Below, piece by piece: positions 35,139 to 42,811 of a stretch of DNA of 64,000 nucleotides. A program made the position numbers and the translations under genes. Numbering within the stretch: position 1 is the first letter of the stretch; each line of letters begins with the position of its first letter. A model generated the notes under the pieces. It searched no databases. It was not told where the DNA came from and saw nothing but the letters and a program-made list of their open reading frames with translations. Source of the stretch: Streptomyces flavofungini (GTDB lineage Bacteria > Actinomycetota > Actinomycetes > Streptomycetales > Streptomycetaceae); NCBI RefSeq assembly GCF_014650815.1, contig NZ_BMVR01000015.1:62001-126000 (forward strand), read 5' to 3'.

Positions 35139-35753
35139 ATGGTTACTTCGCGTTGGACGGCTGCCTCCACGCAGGCGGTCTCCTCGCGCCGCCGAGGTCC
35201 CGTGCTGGAGCGCGCGATTCTTGAATCCGCGCTCGAGCAGCTCAGTACGGTCGGTTGGAGCGGGCTGACGATGGAGGGCGTGGCCGCGGGCGCTCAGACG
35301 GGCAAGGCCGCGGTGTACCGGCGCTGGCCGTCCAAAGAGGACCTCGTCGTCGACGCGCTGCAGGCCGGGCTGCCCGGTCTTGTGGGTGTTCCGGACCACG
35401 GAAGTGTCCGGGAGGACCTGCTGCAACTGTGTCGTCAGATGCGTACGGCCATGACGTCGCGCCCTGGCTATGCCCTGATGGCTGTTCTTCACGAGTGCGA
35501 CACGGCAACCGCCGAGCGTTTCCACGCAGTGATCGTCGAGGGTGTCATCGAGCCGAGTGTGGAACTCATCAGACAGGTCATGCGGCGTGGAATGGAGCGC
35601 GGAGAGGTGCGTTCCGGAGCGACGGATGCGTTCGTCTGCGATGTGATTCCGGCGATGATGATGTATCGCTCCAAGGTGTGCGGGAGCGAATGGACGGATG
35701 AGGAATTCATCAGCCTCATTGACCAGGTCATGATGCCGCTGCTGCGCGTGTAG
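35139..35753 (+). CDS. TetR-family repressor of the MFS exporter
   Basis: 204 residues. The N-terminal helix-turn-helix is RAILESALEQLSTVGWSGLT then TGKAAVYRRWPSKEDLVVDAL, and the C-terminal domain has the TetR_C-like pattern (MTSRPGYALMAVLHECDT, then MRRGMERGEVRSGA). GGAG lies 9 bases before the ATG at 35139; a TTG at 35118 in frame is less likely. The two operators in front of the gene, one close to each divergent start, make it the repressor of both itself and the exporter; ligand unknown. Confidence 0.9.
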   Translation: MVTSRWTAASTQAVSSRRRGPVLERAILESALEQLSTVGWSGLTMEGVAAGAQTGKAAVYRRWPSKEDLVVDALQAGLPGLVGVPDHGSVREDLLQLCRQMRTAMTSRPGYALMAVLHECDTATAERFHAVIVEGVIEPSVELIRQVMRRGMERGEVRSGATDAFVCDVIPAMMMYRSKVCGSEWTDEEFISLIDQVMMPLLRV

Positions 35754-35949
35754 GGCGTTTGCCGCGTGTGCGGAGAGGGCGTTTGCGGCCTGTACGGGGC
35801 GTCGCGTTCGGGTGGGCCGCAAGTCGCGGAGCCGGACGTTCCGGGGGCAGGCCGCGACATGCTCGTGGGGGCGTTGGCGTGAAACCGGGCAGAGCTCGGC
35901 GAACCGGGGTGTCGCGAGTGGTCATCGGCGGCGTACGCTGTCTGGCGCC

Positions 35950-36651
35950 ATGCCGTACGAAGCCCCCACCCACACTGTCGAGCGCTCCCTGCGCGCCACC
36001 ACCGGAGCGAAGATCGTCGCCGGTGTCGACGAAGTCGGACGCGGAGCGTGGGCGGGACCGGTCACCGTCTGTGCGGCGGTGACGGGACTGCGCAAGCCGC
36101 CCGCGGGACTCACCGACTCCAAGCTGATCAGCCCGAAGCGGCGTACCGAGCTCGCCGAGGAACTCGAGGGCTGGGTCACGGCGCACGCCCTCGGTCATGC
36201 CTCGCACGAGGAGATCGACGACCTGGGCATGACGGCCGCGCTGCGGCTGGCTGCGGTCCGTGCCCTGGAGGCCCTGCCGGTCCGTCCGGAGGCGGTCATT
36301 CTCGACGGGAAGCACGACTATCTCGGGGCGCCGTGGTCGGTTCGTACGGTCATCAAGGGCGACCAGTCCTGTGTGGCCGTCGCCGCCGCGTCGGTGATCG
36401 CCAAGGTGCGGCGCGACAAAATGATGGCCGAACTGGGCATCGAACATGCAGACTTCGGTTTTGCGGCCAACGCCGGTTATCCGTCGCCGGTGCACAAGGC
36501 CGCGCTGGCGGAACGGGGGCCCACCCCCTACCACCGGCTTACGTGGGCGTATCTTGATGCGCTGCCCCAGTGGCGGCATCTCAAGAAAGCCCGCAGCTGG
36601 GCGGAGGGAAACGTTCCGGAAATCGAGGGCCAGCTCGGCTTTGACTTCTGA
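35950..36651 (+). CDS. rnhB: ribonuclease HII
   Basis: 233 residues. RNase HII cuts RNA-DNA hybrids and removes single misincorporated ribonucleotides. The catalytic acidic residues are visible: VDEVGRGAWAGP (Asp, Glu), LTDSKLIS, VILDGKHDYL (Asp) and VIAKVRRDKMM (Asp). The C-terminal segment HRLTWAYLDALPQWRHLKK is normal for actinobacterial members. The ATG at 35950 gives the standard N-terminus; the frame is open for 46 codons upstream without similarity. It is followed by a conserved protein of unknown function in the same direction. Confidence 0.95.
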   Translation: MPYEAPTHTVERSLRATTGAKIVAGVDEVGRGAWAGPVTVCAAVTGLRKPPAGLTDSKLISPKRRTELAEELEGWVTAHALGHASHEEIDDLGMTAALRLAAVRALEALPVRPEAVILDGKHDYLGAPWSVRTVIKGDQSCVAVAAASVIAKVRRDKMMAELGIEHADFGFAANAGYPSPVHKAALAERGPTPYHRLTWAYLDALPQWRHLKKARSWAEGNVPEIEGQLGFDF

Positions 36652-36728
36652 TGTTTTCCGCAGTTCCGGTCGCACTCATGTGCCACCCGCCGACGCGTGT
36701 CGCATCGGCGTTTGATAGACAACAACGC

Positions 36729-37400
36729 ATGCCTCTCATTCCCGAGGAGCCTCAGATTCACGAGAGTGCCCAGGGTCCCCGCGCCACACCGGCCAGCAGC
36801 CGTACCGCGCCGACCCCCCGCCCCGTACCCGGCCCGCGTCCCGCGGCGCCGCCGCGGCCCGGACGTCCGGGTCCCGCACGGCCGATGCCGCCCGCGCAGC
36901 GCGCGACGCGTGAATCGGCCGTCAAGCCCGGGCCCACCGCCCTGGCCCCCACGCCGGAGCCCCCGGCTCCGGCTACTCCCGAAACCTCCGCCGTCGACAC
37001 CGCCGCGGCGCTCCCGCAGATCCAGCTCATCCCGGCCTCGGCCGAGGGTGCGCTGGACGCCGCCGAGGAAGCCGTCGACCTGCTGCTCGACTCGGGCCGC
37101 GCCCCGGGTGACGTCCTGGTGATCACCACCGGCGAACCGCACCCGTGGGCGACGCACGAGCTGTCCTTCGGCGATGGCGCCTACTGGGCCCAGCACGACG
37201 CCGGTGACGACGTCTTCTACGCCGACGCCGCTGTGCTGCCGCGTGCCACGGCTCGTCCCGTGGTCGTCGTGGCCCTGAACGGCGGCAGCGAAGAGGTCGC
37301 CGTCGCGGCCCTGCCGACGGCGCTCACCAGGGCTGGAGCCCTGCTGGTCGTCTGCGGCGACCCGCAGCGGATCAACGCGATGCTGGGTGCGGGCGTCTGA
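36729..37400 (+). CDS. conserved Streptomyces protein of unknown function, Pro-rich N-terminus
   Basis: 223 residues. Residues 1-95 are Pro/Arg/Ala rich and probably disordered (PRPVPGPRPAAPPRPGRPGP). The C-terminal about 125 residues form a compact alternating helix/strand domain: DAAEEAVDLLLDSGRAPGDV, LVITTGEPHPWATHE, ARPVVVVALNGGSEEVAVAA and AGALLVVCGDPQRINAML. The strand pattern is reminiscent of the last RecA-like strands of UvrD-type helicases, without Walker motifs, so it may be a stand-alone remnant; this is a weak inference. It lies 77 bases after rnhB and may be its operon partner. Confidence 0.65.
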   Translation: MPLIPEEPQIHESAQGPRATPASSRTAPTPRPVPGPRPAAPPRPGRPGPARPMPPAQRATRESAVKPGPTALAPTPEPPAPATPETSAVDTAAALPQIQLIPASAEGALDAAEEAVDLLLDSGRAPGDVLVITTGEPHPWATHELSFGDGAYWAQHDAGDDVFYADAAVLPRATARPVVVVALNGGSEEVAVAALPTALTRAGALLVVCGDPQRINAMLGAGV

Positions 37401-37712
37401 CGCTCCCGCCCGGCGGGCCACGCCGCGGCCTCGTGCCGCGGCGCCACGCGCCACATCGCGCTGAGCCGCGCCCACCTGCGCGCCGCTGTGGTGCGCGTGT
37501 GTGAAGCGTGAGGCCGATGCGACGCATGTGCTGTCGTTGGTGCTTGGTGCTTGGTGCTTGGTGCTTGGTGTCGGCTGTGCGGGTCCCCTGCGTAGGCGCG
37601 AGGGTGCCGAGGTGGCGCTCGGCGCGAGGTCCGTCAGGCGGCCCCACCCGTCCCGCCCGTGGACGGTACGCATTCGGCGCACTCTTGGACGGCACGCCCC
37701 CTGAGCCGGTTC
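37401..37712. other. gene-free stretch with heptamer repeat
   Basis: 312 bases between two convergent genes of unknown function. Its only clear structure is the TTGGTGC repeat at 37537-37570. Open frames that cross it show no protein-like composition beyond the neighbouring genes. Confidence 0.55.
37537..37570 (+). repeat. 7-bp tandem repeat, four full copies plus one partial
   Basis: TTGGTGC is repeated perfectly four times (37537-37564), followed by TTGGTG. It lies outside genes between convergent stops and has the form of a slippage-prone variable-number repeat. Confidence 0.9.
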
Positions 37713-38348
37713 TCAGCGAGCGGAGACGCGGCGTAACAACTCCGATGCCACGCCACCCATGCGCGGCGGAGGCGTCTCGACCTCGGCCAGGTCCTCAGGG
37801 CGCGAACCGGCGCTCGGCCGACGGCCCGCGCGGCCCTCGCCGAGCACCTGCCAGCCCTCCCGGGTCAGCGTGATGTACGCCCCACAGCGCAGCCCGTGCA
37901 GCGTGCAAGCGTCCCGCAGCCCCCACATCCACGCGCCGTCCTCCTGCGTCCACAGCCCGTCCCCGTCCCGGCAGTAGAGCAACACGGCCGTACGCACCGG
38001 GGTGCGGCGGCGCAGATCGTGCGGGATGACCCGGCGCAACTGCGCGAGCAGGGCGTTGCGGAACACCCAGCCGTCGGCCACACTCGACCGTCTCGCGAAC
38101 GACGCGGACGCCCTGACCCGCTCCTCCTGGTCGAGGACGGCGACGACCGCCGTGGCCGGAGTGGGCCGGTGCCGGGCGTGCAGACCGCTGACGACCTCGC
38201 GAGGGTTCCGCAGCAGCGGGATCTCGGCGGCCGACCACTCAGCCGGCTCAAGCAGGCGGGTGGGCGACTGAGCGGGATCGGGTATCGCGGCGGCGGCCGA
38301 TGAATCCGACGTCGATGCCGCTGTGGACGGAGTGAATCCGAAGGTCAC
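37713..38348 (-). CDS. conserved protein of unknown function beside recQ
   Basis: 211 residues. After an Ala/Ser-rich start, residues about 30-180 look like a folded alpha/beta domain: PLLRNPREVVSGLHARHRPT, TAVVAVLDQEERVRASASFA, WVFRNALLAQLRRVIPHDLR, TAVLLYCRDGDGLW and LHGLRCGAYITLTREGWQVL. I recall close relatives only in Streptomyces and near kin. The order of strands with an internal His-Gly-Leu-Arg-Cys-Gly loop is faintly like DNA-repair RadC/MPN proteins, but the metal ligands of that fold are not present. No function is claimed. It is upstream-adjacent to nothing on its own strand except the recQ-like gene, 214 bases away. Confidence 0.65.
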   Translation of the reverse strand: MTFGFTPSTAASTSDSSAAAAIPDPAQSPTRLLEPAEWSAAEIPLLRNPREVVSGLHARHRPTPATAVVAVLDQEERVRASASFARRSSVADGWVFRNALLAQLRRVIPHDLRRRTPVRTAVLLYCRDGDGLWTQEDGAWMWGLRDACTLHGLRCGAYITLTREGWQVLGEGRAGRRPSAGSRPEDLAEVETPPPRMGGVASELLRRVSAR

Positions 38349-38562
38349 GATCCTCCCTTCGGCTACACGCCCCTACAGAGGGCGGCGTCGGACTGGGGTG
38401 CACCGCAGGCAGAGCCCTACCGGACCACGGGAGCCGCGCGGGAGCGGTTCCAATTCTTCCCGTCGTACTGGCTTGCGGCAACGAGCAATTGAAGCCGTCG
38501 TCCTGTATCCGGCGATACGTCTCGCATATCCCTGCCCAGAGCGCCCCTCGCCCAAGCCCCTT

Positions 38563-40749
38563 TCACGCCTGTACGGCCAGGACCAGCGGCAACACCCCCT
38601 CGGCTCCGGCCCGCCGCAGCATGCGCGCCCCCACCGCCAGCGTCCAGCCGGTCTCCGTCGAGTCGTCCACCAGGAGCACGGGCCCATTCGCCTCCTGGAG
38701 AGCCGAGGCCAGCGCGGGCGGCACGGTCAGCGTGCCGTCCAGGGCGCGCAGCCGCTGGGCGCTGTTGCTCCTCGGCACGTGCGCGGTCTCGGCCCCGTCG
38801 ACGTACTCCAGGGAGCCGAGCAGTGGCAGGCGCCCGATCTCCGCGATCCGCGAGCCCAGGGACTGGATCAGCTGCGGCTTCGAGCGCGACGCCATGGTCA
38901 CCACGCCCACTGGACGCGGCACCGCGTCGGCACTCCCCGAGGCCCAGCCGCCAGGCCCCTTCGCCCAGTCGGCCAGCACCTCCACGACGGCCTTCGCCAC
39001 ATCGTCCGGAATTGGCCCGTCCGGAGCCTGGGGCGCGAGCATCGGCCGCAGCCGGTTGCCCCAGCCGATGTCCGAGAGCCGTCCCAGGGCCCGTCCGGGG
39101 GCGGCCAGTTCACCGGCTGGGATACGTCCCTTCAACGTCATGCCCACGGCTGCCAAGCCGGTGGGCCACATCTTCCTGGGCTCGACCTCGACACCCGGGC
39201 GAGCGAGCTCACCGCGTGCCGTCTCCAGCGCCGCGGACGACACGCTGTCGGTGAACCGCCCGCCCGCGCAGTTGTCGCAGCGCCCGCACGGTGCGGCCTC
39301 TTCGTCGTCGAGCTGGCGCCGCAGGAACTCCATGCGGCAGCCGGTCGTCATGGCGTACTCCCGCATGGCCTGCTGCTCCGCCTGCCGCTGTTTGGCAACC
39401 CAGGCGTACCGCTCGGTGTCGTACGTCCACGGCCTGCCCGTCGAGATCCAGCCTCCCTTGACCCGCCGGACCGCACCGTCGACGTCGAGGACCTTGAGCA
39501 TCGTCTCGAGGCGTGACCTGCGCAGCTCGACGAGCGGCTCAAGCGCGGGGAGCGACAGGGGGCGGTCCGCCTGCGCCAACACGTCCAGCGTGCGCCGCAC
39601 CTGCTCCTCCGGCGGGAAGGCGAGCGAGGCGAAGTAGTTCCAGATCGCGGTGTCCTCCGTGCCGGGCAGCAGCAGGACCTCCGCGTGGGCGACGCCGCGA
39701 CCGGCTCGGCCCACCTGCTGGTAGTAGGCGATCGGCGAGGACGGCGAACCGAGATGGACGACGAAGCCGAGGTCGGGCTTGTCGAAGCCCATTCCCAGGG
39801 CGGAGGTGGCGACGAGGGCCTTGACCCGGTTGGCGAGCAGGTCCTCCTCGGCCTGCTGCCGGTCCGCGTTCTCCGTCTTGCCGGTGTACGAGGTGACGGT
39901 GTGCCCGCGATGACGCAGGTACGCCGTTACTTCCTCGGCCGCGGCCACCGTGAGGGTATAGATGATCCCGGACCCCGGCAGCTCGTGGAGGTGGTCGGCC
40001 AGCCAGGCCAGCCGGTGCGCCGCGTTGGGCAGTTGGAGCACGGCGAGGCTCAGGCTCTCGCGGTCAAGAGCGCCGCGCAGGACGAGGGCGTCCGATCCGC
40101 CGCCGGTGCCGAGCTGGTCGGCGACGTCGGCTGTCACGCGGGCGTTGGCCGTCGCCGTCGTGGCGAGGACCGGGACACCGGGTGGAAGGTCGGCCAGCAT
40201 GGTGCGCAGCCTGCGGTAGTCGGGCCGGAAGTCGTGCCCCCAGTCCGAGATGCAGTGGGCCTCGTCCACCACGAGCAGACCCGTCGCCGCGGCCAGCTTG
40301 GGCAGGACCTGGTCGCGGAAGTCCGGGTTGTTGAGCCGCTCCGGGCTCACCAGGAGCACGTCCACCTCACCCGCCGCCACCTCGGCCTGGATGGTGTCCC
40401 ACTCTTCCGTGTTGGACGAGTTGATCGTGCGGGCGCGGATGCCGGCGCGCTCGGCCGACTCCACCTGATTCCGCATGAGCGCGAGCAGCGGAGAGACGAT
40501 CACTGTGGGGCCGCTGCCTCGTTCCCGCAGCAGCGCCGTCGCGACGAAGTACACGGCGGACTTGCCCCAGCCCGTCCGCTGCACGACGAGCGCCCGGCGC
40601 TTCTCGGCGACCAGCGCCTCGATCGCGCGCCACTGGTCCTCGCGCAGGCGAGGGCTGTCCGGCGGCGCCTCGCCGGAATCGGGGGAGGGGCCGCCGACTA
40701 GGCGGGCGAGGATGGCGTCGGCCGCCGTGCGCAGCTCTTCGTTGCTCAT
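38563..40749 (-). CDS. RecQ-type helicase fused to phosphoribosyltransferase-like C-terminus
   Basis: 728 residues. The helicase part (1-430) has Walker A TGWGKS (59-64), DEAH (162-165), TTATAN, and motif VI QQVGRAGRG; the first motif reads RTGWGKSAVYF. A RecQ-type zinc site follows: TGCRMEFLRRQLDD with CGRCDNC. There is no canonical HRDC domain. Instead the last about 190 residues include MASRSKPQLIQSLGSRIAEI and end with VLLVDDSTETGWT (691-703), the PRPP-binding motif pattern of type I phosphoribosyltransferases. Such fusions occur in actinobacteria. The helicase should unwind branched DNA; the role of the tail is unknown. The ATG at 40749 was chosen over one 4 codons upstream. Divergent from the DUF4192 gene. 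Confidence 0.88.
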   Translation of the reverse strand: MSNEELRTAADAILARLVGGPSPDSGEAPPDSPRLREDQWRAIEALVAEKRRALVVQRTGWGKSAVYFVATALLRERGSGPTVIVSPLLALMRNQVESAERAGIRARTINSSNTEEWDTIQAEVAAGEVDVLLVSPERLNNPDFRDQVLPKLAAATGLLVVDEAHCISDWGHDFRPDYRRLRTMLADLPPGVPVLATTATANARVTADVADQLGTGGGSDALVLRGALDRESLSLAVLQLPNAAHRLAWLADHLHELPGSGIIYTLTVAAAEEVTAYLRHRGHTVTSYTGKTENADRQQAEEDLLANRVKALVATSALGMGFDKPDLGFVVHLGSPSSPIAYYQQVGRAGRGVAHAEVLLLPGTEDTAIWNYFASLAFPPEEQVRRTLDVLAQADRPLSLPALEPLVELRRSRLETMLKVLDVDGAVRRVKGGWISTGRPWTYDTERYAWVAKQRQAEQQAMREYAMTTGCRMEFLRRQLDDEEAAPCGRCDNCAGGRFTDSVSSAALETARGELARPGVEVEPRKMWPTGLAAVGMTLKGRIPAGELAAPGRALGRLSDIGWGNRLRPMLAPQAPDGPIPDDVAKAVVEVLADWAKGPGGWASGSADAVPRPVGVVTMASRSKPQLIQSLGSRIAEIGRLPLLGSLEYVDGAETAHVPRSNSAQRLRALDGTLTVPPALASALQEANGPVLLVDDSTETGWTLAVGARMLRRAGAEGVLPLVLAVQA

Positions 40750-40799
40750 GGCTCCATGCAACCTGATGGGTACGACATCCGGCGAACGGGTCCGTCAGT

Positions 40800-40843
40800 C
40801 TGTGGATAACTCTTGAGATGCCCCTGATCATGGTTATCCACAG
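40800..40843. promoter_or_regulatory. inverted pair of DnaA-box sequences
   Basis: CTGTGGATAAC (40800-40810) and GTTATCCACAG (40833-40843) are a perfect 11-bp inverted repeat, each arm containing TTATCCACA, the bacterial DnaA box consensus. They lie in the divergent promoter gap between the helicase gene and the DUF4192 gene. A binding site for DnaA is likely; an alternative is an unrelated operator. Confidence 0.65.
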
Positions 40844-40882
40844 GGTCAACCGGAATGACGGGATCCGGTGCAGAGTCGGCGC

Positions 40883-42595
40883 ATGACGAATCACAGCGAA
40901 TCAGCCGACCCGATCGAAGAACCCATCGAAGACTCCGGCACCGACCCCGTCGGCGAGTCCGTGGTCACCCTGCGCACCCCCGCCGAACTGGCCGACGCCT
41001 TGCCGTACTTGCTCGGCTTCAGGCCTGAGAACAGCGTCGTCCTCATCGCGCTGCACGGACGCAGTGGACGGTTCGGTGGGCGAGCGCGCCTCGGCATTCC
41101 GAGGCGCGCGGAGGACTGGCCGGCCGTCGCGGACCAACTGGCGCAGTGCCTCGTGAGCGGCTGCGAACGGCGTGAAGCCCGACCGGACGGTGTCGTCGCC
41201 TTCCTCTGCCAGGAGCCGGGAGGGTCCGCGGGGGACACCTCCGGGCACTCGGGGCGAGGGGACGAATCCGGTCGGCAGGTCGTGGAGCGCCTGCGGCCGC
41301 TGGCTCAGGCCCTGCGTACCGCCTGCGGCAGTCTCGATGTCCCGGTCCTGGAGGTCGTGTGCATCTCGGACGGGCGCTTCTGGACGTACTGCTGCCCTGA
41401 CCAGGGGTGCTGTCCGGAGGAGGGTGCCCGGTTGCTTCCCGCGGGCACGTCGGTCCTCGCGGCGGCCACCGCGTACTCGGGGCGTCTGGTGGGGCTCGAT
41501 CAGGGGAAGCTGCGGGCGCGGCTCACGCCGTGGCGGACCGATGCTGCGGCTGCCCAAGAGAGCGCACTGCACGCGGCGGCTGTCGCGCTCGTGCCCAGGA
41601 TCCTGGACGGAGGCGGCCACGATGACGTCTCCGACGAGACCGTCGACCTCGCCCGCCGCGTGATGGCCCGCCTCTCCGAGGCGCCCCCGAAGGGCGACCC
41701 GCTGGACGCCGACCTCCAGGACGACGAGTTGCTGGCTCACGACGAGGCCGCTGCTCTGATCCTCGGCATCCAGGACCGCACGACCCGGGACCGGGCAGCG
41801 GAGTGGATGGAGGGTCCGGATGCGAAGCCCGCACTCAGGCTCTGGCGAGCGCTCGCACGCCGCTGTGTCGGCCCGTTCCATGAGCACGCGGCGGCGCCGT
41901 TGACGCTGGCCGGCTGGGTCGCCTGGTCGCTGGGCGACCTCATCGAAGGCCAGGAGGCGCTGACCATGGCGCTGAAAGCCGACCCGCACTACACGTTCGC
42001 GCTACTGCTCTACCCCGTCTGCGGCGCGGACGAGGACCCGGAACCGATTCGCCGCATCCTGCGCGGTGAGCGGGCGCAGCGTGAGCCGGACGACCCCGAC
42101 ATTCCGATCGGACCGGAGAGCCTCATCGACCTTGAGGTCCCGATCGACTCCGAGCCCCCGGTCCACGATCTGGCAGGCGGACAGGGTGGCGTGGCTGCGG
42201 GTGGTGCCGGCGCTCTGGACGGTGGTGACGTGTCCGACGGCGCCAAGATTCTGGACGGCGTCGACGCATACGGCCGACCCGGCGCTGACTGTGCCCCAGC
42301 TCTGGACGAGTTTCCCCAACTTTCAGGAGGCGCCGAACTTTCAGGAGCTACCGATCGCCTGAGCGCATCCGTCTCGGCCCCCGCTTCCGCCACGGGATCG
42401 GGTGCCGGTGTCGAAGTGGGCTCCGACGCCGCGGCAGCAGCCGAACCCAGGACCGACGCAGACGTCGGCTCCACGTCCCCTGCCCGCCGCTCTCCCCGCC
42501 CCACGACTCGTGGGACACGCCCGGGCGGTGGCGCGGGAACGGGACCGCGGCACCGGCGGCCCACGGTCCGGCGCGGCAGGAGGAACAGCAGGTGA
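40883..42595 (+). CDS. DUF4192-domain protein
   Basis: 570 residues. The N-terminal about 380 residues match the actinobacterial DUF4192 family: VTLRTPAELADALPYLLGFRPENSVVL, a central VLEVVCISDGRFWTYCCPDQGCCPEEG with a Cys pair pattern, and ALRLWRALARRCVGPFHEHA followed by LAGWVAWSLGDLIEGQEALTMALKADPHY, which resembles a TPR-like repeat. The last 190 residues are low complexity (Asp/Ala/Gly/Ser then Arg/Pro rich). Function of the family is unknown. ATG at 40883 is chosen at the conserved start; the ribosome site is weak. The DnaA-box pair lies just upstream. Confidence 0.85.
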   Translation: MTNHSESADPIEEPIEDSGTDPVGESVVTLRTPAELADALPYLLGFRPENSVVLIALHGRSGRFGGRARLGIPRRAEDWPAVADQLAQCLVSGCERREARPDGVVAFLCQEPGGSAGDTSGHSGRGDESGRQVVERLRPLAQALRTACGSLDVPVLEVVCISDGRFWTYCCPDQGCCPEEGARLLPAGTSVLAAATAYSGRLVGLDQGKLRARLTPWRTDAAAAQESALHAAAVALVPRILDGGGHDDVSDETVDLARRVMARLSEAPPKGDPLDADLQDDELLAHDEAAALILGIQDRTTRDRAAEWMEGPDAKPALRLWRALARRCVGPFHEHAAAPLTLAGWVAWSLGDLIEGQEALTMALKADPHYTFALLLYPVCGADEDPEPIRRILRGERAQREPDDPDIPIGPESLIDLEVPIDSEPPVHDLAGGQGGVAAGGAGALDGGDVSDGAKILDGVDAYGRPGADCAPALDEFPQLSGGAELSGATDRLSASVSAPASATGSGAGVEVGSDAAAAAEPRTDADVGSTSPARRSPRPTTRGTRPGGGAGTGPRHRRPTVRRGRRNSR

Positions 42596-42811
42596 ACGCG
42601 GGAGACGGGCGCCATGGGCGGCGATCTGTACGGGCGCGTGCCGCGGCAATCGTCGCGGGAGTGCGCCGCCGTATGGGCGGCTTCCTGAGGTGCGTGCGTG
42701 ACTTGGGGCGGCCCAGGCCCGTTCACCTGAGTGGCGGTACCCACGTCCGGGTCGCGCCGCTGCACCGCGACCGAGTCTCCGCAGCGCAGACAACGCAGAA
42801 GAGGCCGCCCC

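Noticed and set aside
29257..35753. Resistance stretch as a recently acquired island
   Set aside because: Base composition and codon use look like the flanks, there are no mobility genes or att-like repeats, and I recall similar gene content at this locus in S. coelicolor.
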